Positions 1 through 8,799 are shown, numbered from the stretch's first letter. The stretch is DNA of 36,090 nucleotides from Eubacterium ramulus (GCF_003122485.1 NZ_JRFU01000067.1:1-36090); one strand, 5' to 3'. Notes: a model not told the origin generated them from the sequence alone. Made by a program: numbers and translations.

Positions 1-173
1 TATTTGACGCCCTGCGATACTAAACTTACCACTTTTTCAGTGGCGTCCTTGCAGAAGTGGGAGTCTCAACTCAGACTGAGATAAATTCTTTTCCATACTT
101 TTTTAATCTATATAAATCTGCAAAAAGTATGCTTTTTACTTACATGAAACTTTTTCTGTCATTCTATGTAATA

Positions 174-210
174 CAAAGCCATCCGAAAAATCATATTCCG
201 AATGGCTTTG
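174..210 (-). terminator. Hairpin downstream of the MBL-fold hydrolase gene
   Basis: A perfect 9-bp inverted repeat (CAAAGCCAT at 174-182, ATGGCTTTG at 202-210) lies about 30 nt after the stop codon of the minus-strand hydrolase gene. The bases after it on the minus strand are AT-rich but there is no clean U-run, so it is a weak terminator or only an mRNA 3'-end hairpin. The rest of 1-240 holds only small hairpins (31-45, 62-77) and no gene I can support. Confidence 0.45.
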
Positions 211-242
211 AAAATTTTACTTTAACAAGCTATCATATATAC

Positions 243-1841
243 TTATCTGTCCCACTTATCACACAGCGCATTGATCTGATCCGCAAACTTCGCCATATCT
301 TTATTTGCGATTTCTTTATTTTTATGAATTACTGCGATCAGGCGCTGACCTGCTGCCAGTAACCGGTCAAATACACTGTTTCCAGCTTTCTTGGTCTTAC
401 GTTTCTCTGCCAGTTTTCTGCTGCCCTGTACCACGCACAGATTCTGCTGCAGATCATAAATATCACCGCTATACGGTGCAACCGCGTCCACACCAACCAC
501 TTCTTTTAAATGTGCCGCAAAATTATCCGTTACCTGATCCTGTCCATGAACCACAAATACCCGTTTTGGTTTCTGCTTCATGCCCTGTACCCATGCGGTC
601 AGATGATCCTTATCCGCATGACCACTGATGCCCGGCAGATTCAGGATTTCTGCATTGACATGCACTGTCTCACCGAAAAGTTTTACCTCTTTTGCACCGT
701 TCAACAGCTGATAACCTAATGTACCCGGAACCTGATAACCAACAAATACGATGGTACACTCTTCCCGCCACAGATTATGTTTCAGATGATGGCGGATACG
801 ACCTGCCTCACACATTCCGGAAGCAGAAATAATTACTTTCGGCGTCTTGATAAAATTGATGCCTCTGGATTCATCACTGGAAACCGTGGTCTTTAATCCC
901 GGAAAACCAATCGGGTTCACACCACTTTTGATCATTTCCAGATCATCTTTACGGAAACATTCCAGCACATTTTTATTGAAAATATTTGTTGCCTCAATAG
1001 CCAGCGGACTGTCCACATACACCTCAAAATTCTGGAAAGAGGACAACATCTGCTCCTGTTTGATTTTGCGCAGATAATACAGCATTTCCTGGGTACGTCC
1101 TACGGAAAATGCCGGAATAACCACATTTCCGCCTCTGGCAAATGTCACCGCCAGCACCCGGGCAAGTTCAGATGCATAATCAGGTGGCACGTCATGATTT
1201 CGATCTCCATAAGTGGACTCCATGATCAGATAATCCGCGGATTCCGGAATTTCCGGATCACGGATCAGCGCACGATTACCGTTTCCAATATCACCGGAGA
1301 AAATCAGTTTGCACTCATCCTCCCCTTCTTTTGCCCACATTTCAATAAAAGAAGATCCAAGCAAATGTCCCGCATCACGGAAGCATACGATCAATTCGTC
1401 ACACACATGCACTTTTTTGTCATAATCACACGGTACAAAATAATTCAAAACGCCCTGTGCATCGTTTACACTGTACATCGGAACCACTTCCGGCTGTCCG
1501 GCTCTGCGGGCTTTCCGGTTTCTCCATTCCGCCTCAAACTCCTGAATGTGCGCACTGTCTTTTAACATAATGTTACAGAGCTGCGTGGTGGCATTTGTGG
1601 CAAAAATCTGTCCCCGGAAACCTCTTGCATACAAAAGCGGCAGTAATCCGGAATGATCAATGTGTGCGTGTGTCACAAACACATAATCAATCGCTGCTGC
1701 ATTTACCGGAATATCCTGATTTTCGTAGATGTCTGCCCCCTGCTCCATACCACAGTCCACCAGAATATGTTTTTCTCCGATCTTCAGATAATGACAACTA
1801 CCTGTTACCTCATGCGCTGCACCAATAAATTCTATCCTCAT
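243..1841 (-). CDS. MBL-fold / beta-CASP metallo-hydrolase (YSH1-type, RNA specificity domain)
   Basis: A 532-aa protein of the metallo-beta-lactamase fold with a beta-CASP insert, the family of RNA-processing nucleases related to CPSF73/YSH1. The N-terminus has the sheet motif ending LVDCG (about 26-31) and the zinc-binding HAHIDHSG signature (58-65). The beta-CASP part shows VIPAFSVGRTQEMLYYL and IISASGMCEAGRIRHHL. The RMMBL segment has GISGHADKD and VVHGQ, which supply the late zinc and catalytic histidines. A basic C-terminal tail of about 70 residues follows. The start is the ATG preceded by an AAGGGGG Shine-Dalgarno-like stretch. It is probably a cytoplasmic RNase-like hydrolase; the substrate cannot be read from the sequence. 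It follows the DUF815 ATPase gene on the same strand after 218 nt that contain a repeated 23-nt motif. Confidence 0.9.
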   Translation of the reverse strand: MRIEFIGAAHEVTGSCHYLKIGEKHILVDCGMEQGADIYENQDIPVNAAAIDYVFVTHAHIDHSGLLPLLYARGFRGQIFATNATTQLCNIMLKDSAHIQEFEAEWRNRKARRAGQPEVVPMYSVNDAQGVLNYFVPCDYDKKVHVCDELIVCFRDAGHLLGSSFIEMWAKEGEDECKLIFSGDIGNGNRALIRDPEIPESADYLIMESTYGDRNHDVPPDYASELARVLAVTFARGGNVVIPAFSVGRTQEMLYYLRKIKQEQMLSSFQNFEVYVDSPLAIEATNIFNKNVLECFRKDDLEMIKSGVNPIGFPGLKTTVSSDESRGINFIKTPKVIISASGMCEAGRIRHHLKHNLWREECTIVFVGYQVPGTLGYQLLNGAKEVKLFGETVHVNAEILNLPGISGHADKDHLTAWVQGMKQKPKRVFVVHGQDQVTDNFAAHLKEVVGVDAVAPYSGDIYDLQQNLCVVQGSRKLAEKRKTKKAGNSVFDRLLAAGQRLIAVIHKNKEIANKDMAKFADQINALCDKWDR

Positions 1842-1911
1842 AGAAAAACCCCCTTCTACATTGTATTCCTTTTCCTCATATGCTCTTATGTAATAAGAAT
1901 AAAATCATACA

Positions 1912-1934
1912 GTTCCATATTTATCAGATGTTAC
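1912..1934 (-). repeat. 23-nt direct repeat, copy 1
   Basis: The minus-strand sequence has the form GTAACA-W-CTGATAAAT-W-TGGAAC. It matches the copy at 1984-2006 at 21 of 23 positions, with a 72-nt start-to-start distance. It lies upstream of the MBL-fold gene. It could be a regulator site or a local duplication; the function is unknown. Confidence 0.6.
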
Positions 1935-1983
1935 CTTCCAACTTATCTCTACAAATTTCATTCTTATTATATTCCTGTCCAGC

Positions 1984-2006
1984 GTTCCAAATTTATCAGT
2001 TGTTAC
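1984..2006 (-). repeat. 23-nt direct repeat, copy 2
   Basis: Second copy of the motif at 1912-1934, differing only at the two W positions. It sits 54 nt downstream of the DUF815 gene stop, in the same intergenic stretch. Confidence 0.6.
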
Positions 2007-2059
2007 ACGAAAAACTATCTTTCCGCTTTTTATCTATTTTTTCTTATTCATCAAACAGA

Positions 2060-3373
2060 CTATTTCTCATCTTCCTGCCCCTGCAGATAATAGATAAACT
2101 GCTGCGCAGTTCTTCCGGAAATTCCGCCATGGCTCAGCTCCCATTTATTTGCCTCTGCTTTCAGCTCATCCTCAGACATCTTGATGCCTGCTTTTGCTGC
2201 CAGATGGATCACAATGTCAAAGTACTCTTTCTGGCTCGGTTTGGAGTAATTGATCGTAACACCAAAACGATTAACCAGAGAAAGCTTCTCCTGCATTGTA
2301 TCGGAACGATGCATTCCCTCATCCTGCTGCACATCGTTACGGTCGCTCCATGTCTCACGGATCAGGTGACGACGGTTGGATGTCGCATAGATCAGAATAT
2401 TATCCGGTTTCGTCTCAACACCACCTTCAATGACTGCTTTCAGGAATTTATATTCAATCTCAAATTCCTCAAAAGAAAGATCATCCATATAAATAATGAA
2501 CTTGTAGTTTCTGTTTTTTACGGCTGCAATAACATTTGACAGATCTTTGAACTGATGTTTATAAATCTCGATCATGCGCAGTCCCTGATCGTAAAACTCA
2601 TTGACAATGGCTTTAATACTGGTTGATTTACCGGTTCCGCTGTCACCAAAGAGCAGCACATTGTTTGCTTTTTTGCCTTCCACGAAAGCACGGGTATTAT
2701 CCACCAGTTTTTTCTTCTGGATCTCATAGCCAACCAGATCAGACAGCATAACTTTGTCCATATTGTTGATCGGTAAAAATACAAGTTTGCTATCGGTACG
2801 ATCCTGAATACGGAACGCTTTGTTTAATCCAAACATGCCAACACCGTAATCACGGTAAAATTCAGTTACTGCGGTGAAAAATCCTTCCACATCTTTTGCC
2901 TGCTCCATGCGGCTGCTCAATGCCTGTACTTTTTCGCTGACATTTTTATTGTACATCAATTCTTTTTTCTCAATGGCATGATAATTGGAAATCTGTGTAA
3001 AGCAGTCAATACCAAGGGATTTCTCAATTTCAGAAAAATCATACTCAAACAGATTTTTGATGGCTGCAAAATCATTTCTCGCAAAATGGTTGACACTTCC
3101 ATCGTTTGCACCGATTTTTTCACAGGTGATGCTGAACGGATTTTCATTTGTAATAAGGAAGTAAGCCAGATAATTGTGCCACAGATTTTTATCAAATCCG
3201 AAATCTGTTGCTACCGTCAGCAAACGTTTGATCTGGGTATACACCTTGCGGATCAGCACCGCGTTGCTCTGGGTGCCCTCCTCAAATTCCCGGAAAATCT
3301 CACCCATCTGGTATAAAATACAATCCTCGTCTATATCTCCATACATAATTAATTTTGCAATATCTCTGTACAT
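2060..3373 (-). CDS. DUF815-family AAA+ ATPase
   Basis: A 437-aa ATPase of the DUF815 family (AAA+ superfamily). Walker A is [12 protein letters not shown] and Walker B is [14 protein letters not shown], followed by an ATSNRRHLI stretch typical of sensor 1 and a C-terminal lid helix region ending in the acidic GQEDEK. The first ~200 residues are an alpha-rich region without known motifs. The reading frame stays open further upstream, but the start chosen is the ATG at 3373, because AGGAGG lies 7 nt before it and the upstream extension is basic and low in similarity to the family. No membrane segment is seen. The family function is not established; a chaperone or remodelling role is the usual guess. 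It is divergent from the XpaC/TelA pair, sharing a promoter region with it. Confidence 0.88.
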   Translation of the reverse strand: MYRDIAKLIMYGDIDEDCILYQMGEIFREFEEGTQSNAVLIRKVYTQIKRLLTVATDFGFDKNLWHNYLAYFLITNENPFSITCEKIGANDGSVNHFARNDFAAIKNLFEYDFSEIEKSLGIDCFTQISNYHAIEKKELMYNKNVSEKVQALSSRMEQAKDVEGFFTAVTEFYRDYGVGMFGLNKAFRIQDRTDSKLVFLPINNMDKVMLSDLVGYEIQKKKLVDNTRAFVEGKKANNVLLFGDSGTGKSTSIKAIVNEFYDQGLRMIEIYKHQFKDLSNVIAAVKNRNYKFIIYMDDLSFEEFEIEYKFLKAVIEGGVETKPDNILIYATSNRRHLIRETWSDRNDVQQDEGMHRSDTMQEKLSLVNRFGVTINYSKPSQKEYFDIVIHLAAKAGIKMSEDELKAEANKWELSHGGISGRTAQQFIYYLQGQEDEK

Positions 3374-3501
3374 CCTGAAACCTCCTGTACGTTTTCTTTT
3401 TATGGTTCCTCCAGGAAAATTGTCTTCTGTCCGTCCCCTGTCACACAATGGGATTTTCATCTCGCACTTTTCTTCTGTAGAACTGTTTATGCTTTTTTAA
3501 T

Positions 3502-3530
3502 AGTTTATACCCTTTTTTCCACTTTGCCAA
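3502..3530 (-). promoter_or_regulatory. Candidate sigma-A promoter for the DUF815 ATPase gene
   Basis: Minus-strand TTGGCA (3525-3530), 17-nt spacer, TAAACT (3502-3507). The match to consensus is moderate. An overlapping TATAAA reading has a poorer 15-nt spacer. Confidence 0.4.
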
Positions 3531-3533
3531 TAG

Positions 3534-3562
3534 TTGTATTTTTCTTTCTAATAAGGTATCAT
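3534..3562 (+). promoter_or_regulatory. Candidate sigma-A promoter for xpaC-telA
   Basis: TTGTAT (3534-3539), 17-nt spacer, TATCAT (3557-3562). It reads towards the XpaC-like gene and starts about 180 nt before its ATG. It is almost contiguous with the divergent promoter at 3502-3530, so a single regulator could act on both. Confidence 0.5.
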
Positions 3563-3748
3563 AGAAAATATGAAAACGAATCTTTTTTTATTGTAAGAGC
3601 TGCAGGATTTGCATAAATTTCCAAAATATGCAAACGCCTTTTGTGCTGTTTTGCTCCATCCATATCTTGCAATAAGAATATTGGAACATTCATGAATTAT
3701 AAATACAGGCACCGATCTTTGCCTGATGTAACAAAGGAGATTTTTTAT

Positions 3749-4915
3749 ATGCCAAATTCAAACTGGAACGACGTTGGTGATAAGATAAAAGATGCCGTTG
3801 ACTCTGCCATCTCCACCGGAGATTTTACAAATTTGAGCCGATCCATCGGAGACGTGATCAACGACACCATAGACAACGTAAAAAGTTCCGTAAAAGTTTC
3901 TGTGAAAACTTCATACAGTTCTAATCCGTACTACAAAACGGTACACACCCGTCCGGCTCCGGATCAACCTCAGATGCCTGAACTGTATAACAAACGTCCG
4001 GGGGGACAGGCAGGTGCCATCATCAGCATGGCTCTGGGATATTCTATTGGAATTTTCACACTGGCAGGACTGATCACATTTACAGCACTCAGTGCTGCAG
4101 TTTCCCATATGTTTATTGTTCCGGTCATTATTTTTGGTGTACTCGCAGCGACAGGATTCACGTTGGGTATCAATGGCACCAAAAAAATTCGCCTGCTGAA
4201 CCGCTACAGAAGCTATGTACGCCAGATTAATCACCATTTGAGTGTGCCGCTTCAGCAGCTCGCGGACCGCAATCATAAATCCATAGCATTTATCGCAAAA
4301 GATCTGCAAAAAATGATCAATCAGCATCTTTTTTATGAAGCCCATGTGGATACACAGGATAATTATTTTCTGCTTTCCGACCAGGCTTACGAAGAGTACC
4401 GCACCGCAAGACTGGAATATTATGAAAAGAAAAAAATCATGGAAAAAGAACAGGAAGAACACAAAGTATCTGCGGAATGTCAGAAACTGATCGACGAAGG
4501 ACAGGCTTATGTCCGCCATATCCGTGAATGTAATGATGCCATTCCGGGAGAAGAAATTTCCCGCAAGCTGGATAAAATGGAGCAGCTGGTACAGCGTATT
4601 TTTGACGAAGTCCGAATTCATCCGGAAGTCGCTCCTGATCTGCAGAAAATGATGAATTATTATCTGCCAACCACCTCAAAACTGCTGAATGCTTATCGCG
4701 AACTGGACAAACAACCAATTGCAGGAGAAAATATCAGCAACACCAAAGCAGAAATTGAGCAGACGGTTGATACTCTGAATGTAGCATTTGAGAAACTGCT
4801 GGACAGCTTATTCGCAGACTGCGCTTGGGATATTTCTTCTGATATCTCCGTGCTGAACACGATGCTGGCACAGGAAGGCTTAAAAGAAGATGATTTCACA
4901 CTTAACAATAAGTAA
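3749..4915 (+). CDS. xpaC: XpaC-like membrane protein (5-bromo-4-chloroindolyl phosphate hydrolysis family)
   Basis: A 388-aa protein assigned to the XpaC family by its layout and by the TelA-family gene next door. Residues 1-60 are polar and helical. A Gly-rich hydrophobic block at about 87-142 (from GGQAGAIISMALGYSIGIF to VLAATGFTLGIN) makes two closely spaced membrane helices. The remaining ~240 residues are charged, helical and coiled-coil-like (EYYEKKKIMEKEQEEHK). The ATG at 3749 is chosen because AAAGGAGA lies 8 nt upstream; the 36 codons before it have no such site. XpaC proteins are named for a phenotype, X-phosphate hydrolysis, and their true role is unclear. In Firmicutes they are commonly found beside TelA-type proteins, as here (155-nt gap, same strand), which suggests a joint envelope-stress or oxyanion-resistance job. 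Confidence 0.8.
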   Translation: MPNSNWNDVGDKIKDAVDSAISTGDFTNLSRSIGDVINDTIDNVKSSVKVSVKTSYSSNPYYKTVHTRPAPDQPQMPELYNKRPGGQAGAIISMALGYSIGIFTLAGLITFTALSAAVSHMFIVPVIIFGVLAATGFTLGINGTKKIRLLNRYRSYVRQINHHLSVPLQQLADRNHKSIAFIAKDLQKMINQHLFYEAHVDTQDNYFLLSDQAYEEYRTARLEYYEKKKIMEKEQEEHKVSAECQKLIDEGQAYVRHIRECNDAIPGEEISRKLDKMEQLVQRIFDEVRIHPEVAPDLQKMMNYYLPTTSKLLNAYRELDKQPIAGENISNTKAEIEQTVDTLNVAFEKLLDSLFADCAWDISSDISVLNTMLAQEGLKEDDFTLNNK

Positions 4916-5070
4916 TTTCGGGGATTGTTCTTACTTTTTGTAGTTCTATTATGAAACAGGTAAATATCTATATATTTTTATTGATTTTATGTTAAAATAT
5001 AGTCAAATTACAAGCGCATATTGTTATGAAAATCAATAACAAGATTATTATTTAAGGAGATAAAATTACT

Positions 5071-6228
5071 ATGGACAACGAATTCAAAGATTTTACAACC
5101 ACACCAACACTGACTTTCGATGTGGCTCCGGAGACAAAAGAAGCACCGGCTGCAACTGCTGCTTCTGACCTTGCAGAACAGGTTTCTGATCCGGCTTTCA
5201 GCGAAAAAAATCTGACACCGGAAGAATTACAGATGGTCAATGACTTTTCTGAAAAAATTGATCTGCACAATTCGCAGGCAATCTTACAATATGGCGTTGG
5301 CACACAAAAGAAAATGGCTGATTTCTCTGAAGCAGCACTGAACAACGTTCGTACCAAAGATCTTGGCGAAGTAGGTGACATGCTTTCTTCTCTGGTGGTC
5401 GACCTGAAGAGTTTTGATATCACAGAGCAGGATAAGGGCTTCAAGGGATTATTCAAGAAATCCTCTAACAAGATTACTGCCATGAAAGCAAAATATGACA
5501 AAGCAGAGGTAAACGTAAACAATGTATGCACCGCTTTGGAAAATCATCAGGTAACTTTGATGAAAGATATTGCCCTGTTGGATAAAATGTATGCTGTCAA
5601 CCTGACTTACTTCAAAGAACTTTCCATGTATATTCTTGCAGGAAAGAAAAAATTAGAAGAAGTCCGCACCGGTGAGCTTGCCGCTGCTGTTGCAAAAGCA
5701 GAGACCTCTAATCTGCCAGAAGATGCACAGGCTGCAAAAGATCTACAGTCCATGTGTGACCGTTTTGAAAAGAAAATCCATGATCTGGAGCTGACAAGAA
5801 TGATTTCCATTCAGACTGCTCCGCAGATCCGCATGGTACAGAATAATGATACACTGATGGCAGAAAAAATCCAGTCCACCATTGTTAATACGATTCCGCT
5901 CTGGAAAAGCCAGATGGTACTTGCCCTTGGCATTGAGCACTCCGCACAGGCTGCCAAAGCACAGCGTGAAGTAACAGACATGACAAACGAGCTGCTTCGT
6001 AAGAATGCAGATATTCTCAAAACTGCTACGATTGATACAGCCAAAGAATCTGAACGCGGTATCGTGGATCTTGAGACATTGAAACATACCAATGAGTCTC
6101 TGATCAGTACATTTGATGAGGTATTGAAGATTCAGACCGAAGGTCGTGAGAAACGCCAGACTGCAGAAGCTGAGATGCAGCGTATGGAGAATGAACTCAA
6201 GAAGAAACTTCTCGAAATTCATGGTTAA
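5071..6228 (+). CDS. telA: TelA-family toxic anion resistance protein
   Basis: A 385-aa soluble, strongly helical protein of the TelA/KlaA family. It has a low-complexity N-terminus (to about 45), then the family body: a DLHNSQAILQYGVGTQKKM segment, the DKGFKGLFKKSSNKI basic stretch, and a long C-terminal coiled region ending in MENELKKKLLEIHG. There is no signal peptide or membrane segment. AAGGAG lies about 11 nt before the ATG. Family members are linked to tellurite, colicin and cell-wall-antibiotic tolerance, but their biochemical role is not settled. It follows the XpaC-like gene on the same strand and is closed by a strong terminator at 6280-6322. Confidence 0.88.
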   Translation: MDNEFKDFTTTPTLTFDVAPETKEAPAATAASDLAEQVSDPAFSEKNLTPEELQMVNDFSEKIDLHNSQAILQYGVGTQKKMADFSEAALNNVRTKDLGEVGDMLSSLVVDLKSFDITEQDKGFKGLFKKSSNKITAMKAKYDKAEVNVNNVCTALENHQVTLMKDIALLDKMYAVNLTYFKELSMYILAGKKKLEEVRTGELAAAVAKAETSNLPEDAQAAKDLQSMCDRFEKKIHDLELTRMISIQTAPQIRMVQNNDTLMAEKIQSTIVNTIPLWKSQMVLALGIEHSAQAAKAQREVTDMTNELLRKNADILKTATIDTAKESERGIVDLETLKHTNESLISTFDEVLKIQTEGREKRQTAEAEMQRMENELKKKLLEIHG

Positions 6229-6279
6229 TTTTTATTGACTAAGTTCTCTCTTTTATTAAAAAATATTTTGTACTTTACT

Positions 6280-6322
6280 CCCCCTTTTTTCAGTGTATAT
6301 ATGCGCTGAAAAAGGGGGTTTT
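6280..6322 (+). terminator. Rho-independent terminator after telA
   Basis: CCCCCTTTTTTCAG (6280-6293) pairs with CTGAAAAAGGGGG (6306-6318) with one bulged T and a 12-nt loop, followed by TTTT. It lies 52 nt after the telA stop. The A-rich 5' arm also gives a U-run on the other strand. Confidence 0.85.
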
Positions 6323-6408
6323 CGATAGCATGTTGACTCATTTACATTCATTATATCACAAAACTGCTATTTACTCTGATTAATAACGCCATTATTTTGT
6401 AAGTACAT

Positions 6409-6451
6409 AAAAAACTCCAGACACTGCTGCTATTAGCAACACCAACTGGAG
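6409..6451 (-). terminator. Rho-independent terminator after the sensor kinase gene
   Basis: On the minus strand CTCCAG (6446-6451) pairs with CTGGAG (6415-6420) around a GCT/AGC inner helix, followed directly by TTTTTT (6409-6414). It ends the two-component operon 45 nt after the kinase stop. Confidence 0.8.
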
Positions 6452-6495
6452 CTTTTAATATTATTTTATCAAAACTTTATCACTATGTTTTACCG

Positions 6496-7815
6496 CTACA
6501 CTGGGAATACAATTTTAATTTCCGTTCCTTTTCCAAGTTCACTTTCAATTTTCAGTTCTGCCTTATGCATCACCGCAATGTGTTTTACGATTGCAAGTCC
6601 CAAGCCAGTTCCACCCGTCTGTTTTGACCGACTCTTATCCACACGATAAAAACGTTCAAAAATTCGTTCCTGATCTTCCTTAGATACACCAATTCCAGTA
6701 TCTTTCACAGCTACAAATGGATGCTGATCTTCCTTTCCAATTGTGACATTGACCGAACCACCAGAATGATTATACCGAATCGCATTGTCACACAGATTGT
6801 ATATCAATTCTTCCATCATACGACGGTTTGCCTGAATCACCTCTGTATCTCCTTTCACACGCACAACTACATGATGCTTGTTTGCCTGCATCTCAAGCAT
6901 ATCGCGGCAATTCAATGCCATTTCATACAGATCTACCGCTTCTGTATCCACACATTCTTCTACAGAATCCAACTGAGACAGACGCAGAATATCATTGATC
7001 AGTGTCAACAGACGCTGCGAACTTTTATGAATTTCTCCGGCAAAACGCACGGTATCTTCCCCCTGCGCAATCCCGGATTCAATCAATTCCGCATAACCGG
7101 AAATAGATGTCAGTGGCGTTTTTAATTCATGGGATACATTTGCCGTAAATTCCTGCCGCATTTTTGAATTTCGTTTCAGCTCCCGATGCTGCTGATTAAT
7201 CGTCTCGATAAACGGCTGAATTTCCGGATAGGCCTGTATCTCACTTACTTTTTCCACATCTACTGCCAGCATTTCAATCGGCTCAATAAAGCGCTTCGTC
7301 ATAATATGACCCAAAATCAGACACAGTACAAAAATCCCTGCAAAAATCGCGATACTTTCCGGGATCAGATACAAACTCATTTTTGCCACATATGGAATAT
7401 CTCTGGATACTCGGATAATGCAGCCATTATCTAATTTTTCCGCATAATAAAAAGATAAAGTACCAATCGTATTCGAATGTCTCGTTGCTTTTCCTTCGCC
7501 ATTTTTCAATGCCTGTTGAATCTCCGGTCGTTCCATATGATTTTTCATCTTGCTTGCATTGGCTTTGCTCTCATAAAGCACGTTTCCATCCGCATCAACC
7601 AACGTAATGCGCAGCCCGTCTGCATTAGCATCATAATTCTGCTCCAATGTTTCTACGATATAATCTGAACTTGCCAGTACATGTACATCCGTTTGAAGAT
7701 CCTGAAAAATCTGTTTCTGCAACATCATAAAATATGCCCAAAATGTCAGTCCGATCGTCAGTAAGATGGCAAGTGCCGCAATACCAACTAAATTTTTATG
7801 AATTTTCTTTCTCAT
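6496..7815 (-). CDS. Two-component sensor histidine kinase (PhoR/WalK-like)
   Basis: A 439-aa membrane kinase. TM1 is at about 10-32, followed by an extracytoplasmic sensor loop (about 33-147) and TM2 at about 150-172. A short linker with FIEPIEML, like a degenerate HAMP helix, leads to the HisKA helix FTANVSHELKTPLTSISGYA with phospho-acceptor His229. The HATPase domain has the N box (NLCDNAIRYN), G1 (DTGIGVSKEDQ), F box (ERFYRVDKSRS) and G2 (GGTGLGLAIVKH). All catalytic motifs are intact. GAGG lies upstream of the ATG. It is encoded 102 nt after its response regulator and presumably phosphorylates it. The layout is that of PhoR-type kinases, but the ligand is not readable. A perfect hairpin in the gap (7841-7908) may lower kinase expression relative to the regulator. 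Confidence 0.92.
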   Translation of the reverse strand: MRKKIHKNLVGIAALAILLTIGLTFWAYFMMLQKQIFQDLQTDVHVLASSDYIVETLEQNYDANADGLRITLVDADGNVLYESKANASKMKNHMERPEIQQALKNGEGKATRHSNTIGTLSFYYAEKLDNGCIIRVSRDIPYVAKMSLYLIPESIAIFAGIFVLCLILGHIMTKRFIEPIEMLAVDVEKVSEIQAYPEIQPFIETINQQHRELKRNSKMRQEFTANVSHELKTPLTSISGYAELIESGIAQGEDTVRFAGEIHKSSQRLLTLINDILRLSQLDSVEECVDTEAVDLYEMALNCRDMLEMQANKHHVVVRVKGDTEVIQANRRMMEELIYNLCDNAIRYNHSGGSVNVTIGKEDQHPFVAVKDTGIGVSKEDQERIFERFYRVDKSRSKQTGGTGLGLAIVKHIAVMHKAELKIESELGKGTEIKIVFPV

Positions 7816-7840
7816 GCCTTCTGCCTCATCTATTTATCTA

Positions 7841-7908
7841 AAAAGCAGATCCAAGACATTCATATGGTTCTTGCTATACTCTGACATATACCAATTGCAT
7901 CTGCTTTT
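7841..7908 (-). other. Long-loop hairpin between response regulator and kinase genes
   Basis: AAAAGCAGAT (7841-7850) and ATCTGCTTTT (7899-7908) are perfect 10-bp inverted arms around a 48-nt loop. On the minus strand the 3' arm ends in five T residues, so it could act as a leaky terminator or an mRNA-processing hairpin between the two cistrons. Confidence 0.5.
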
Positions 7909-7917
7909 CAAAAGTTT

Positions 7918-8598
7918 TTAGTTTCTAATATGATTCAGGCTATATCCTACATTTCGAACAGTCTGAATCAATTTTCCGGATGGTCCCAGTTTCTGACGTA
8001 ATGTCTTGATATGCATATCAAGTGTACGGGATTCACCGGTAAAATCCATGCCCCAGATTTCTTCCATCAGACGATCTCTGGTCAATACGATACCTTCATT
8101 CATGATCAGATATTTCAGCAATTCATACTCTTTATAGGTCAAATCACATTTTCCCTGTGCAGTATGTACCTCGTGTTTGCTGTCATTCAGAGTAATATCT
8201 TCAAACTCGTAAACTTCTTTTTTCTGGATAGAAGCACTTCTTCTCAGTAATGCTTTTACTCTGGAAATCAGTTCCATAACACCAAACGGTTTTGTCAGAT
8301 AATCATCCGCACCAAGATCCAGCCCTTTTACCTTGTCCAACTCTGTCGTTTTTGCCGTTACCATAATAACTGGGACAAGCACTGTACTGTGATTCAGACG
8401 CAGTTTTTTCAAAATCTGTAATCCATCCTCATCTGGTAACATAATATCCAGTAAAACCAGATCCGGAATCTGCTCATCCAAAGCCGCATAAAAATCTTTG
8501 GTACATTCAAATCCACGTACTTCATAACCGGAATTCTTCAATGCAAAGCTCTCGATTTCCTGAATATTCTTATCATCTTCCACAATATAAATCATCAT
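7918..8598 (-). CDS. OmpR/PhoB-family response regulator
   Basis: About 226 aa. It has an N-terminal receiver domain with the acidic pair in IVEDD, phospho-acceptor Asp in LVLLDIMLP (residue 51 from this start), the Thr switch in MVTAK and Lys in DDYLTKPFG. The C-terminal winged-helix DNA-binding domain has LTYKEYELLKYL, VLTRDRLMEEIWG and the recognition-helix stretch SRTLDMHIKTLRQKLG. Two adjacent ATG codons (8598 and 8595) follow AGGTGG at 6 and 9 nt. An ATG 15 nt further upstream overlaps that Shine-Dalgarno and has none of its own, so I reject it. It is cotranscribed with the kinase downstream. A promoter region with OmpR-type direct repeats lies upstream, consistent with autoregulation (inference). 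Confidence 0.93.
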   Translation of the reverse strand: MMIYIVEDDKNIQEIESFALKNSGYEVRGFECTKDFYAALDEQIPDLVLLDIMLPDEDGLQILKKLRLNHSTVLVPVIMVTAKTTELDKVKGLDLGADDYLTKPFGVMELISRVKALLRRSASIQKKEVYEFEDITLNDSKHEVHTAQGKCDLTYKEYELLKYLIMNEGIVLTRDRLMEEIWGMDFTGESRTLDMHIKTLRQKLGPSGKLIQTVRNVGYSLNHIRN

Positions 8599-8726
8599 AT
8601 CTTCCCACCTCATCTACTTCAACTAACTGACACCACATGTCTATTACATTTTACTTGTTGTTCCTCTTATCTCTGCTATTTAAGCTTTTTCTGTTTGCTA
8701 ATCCTAACTAGCTTATTTTATTTATC

Positions 8727-8799
8727 ATTATAAAGACACCCCGTAAAATGAAATCATATTCTAAGTAAATTTTATGTAAAAAATTTTACATACATTATA
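8727..8799 (-). promoter_or_regulatory. Candidate promoter and operator region of the two-component operon
   Basis: Two minus-strand TATAAT boxes are seen: 8794-8799, with an extended TGG before it, and 8727-8732. Between them are TTTACAT (8774-8780) and TTTACTT (8763-8769), direct repeats with an 11-nt period, next to a near-palindrome ATGTAAAATTTTTTACAT. PhoB/PhoP-type regulators bind such TTnACA direct repeats, so autoregulation is possible. Neither -10 box has a good -35. Confidence 0.45.

Larger units (their letters stand above)
3374..3748. other. Divergent intergenic region between the DUF815 ATPase and XpaC-like genes
   Basis: 375 nt with no convincing gene. It contains back-to-back promoter candidates (3502-3530 minus, 3534-3562 plus) only 3 nt apart at their -35 boxes. 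The implied 5' leaders are about 120 and 180 nt; I see no known riboswitch fold in them. Confidence 0.6.

Noticed and set aside
1-100. Small hairpins at the left edge (31-45 and 62-77)
   Set aside because: Too short and cut off by the window edge to tell a terminator, tRNA-like or RNA-gene end from chance.
57-362. Plus-strand open frame of 101 codons at the window start
   Set aside because: No ribosome binding site; its 3' part overlaps the coding end of the MBL-fold gene on the other strand; composition looks like AT-rich non-coding DNA.
3911-4621. 236-codon minus-strand frame opposite the XpaC-like gene
   Set aside because: Shadow of the plus-strand gene, which has the ribosome binding site, promoter and family context.
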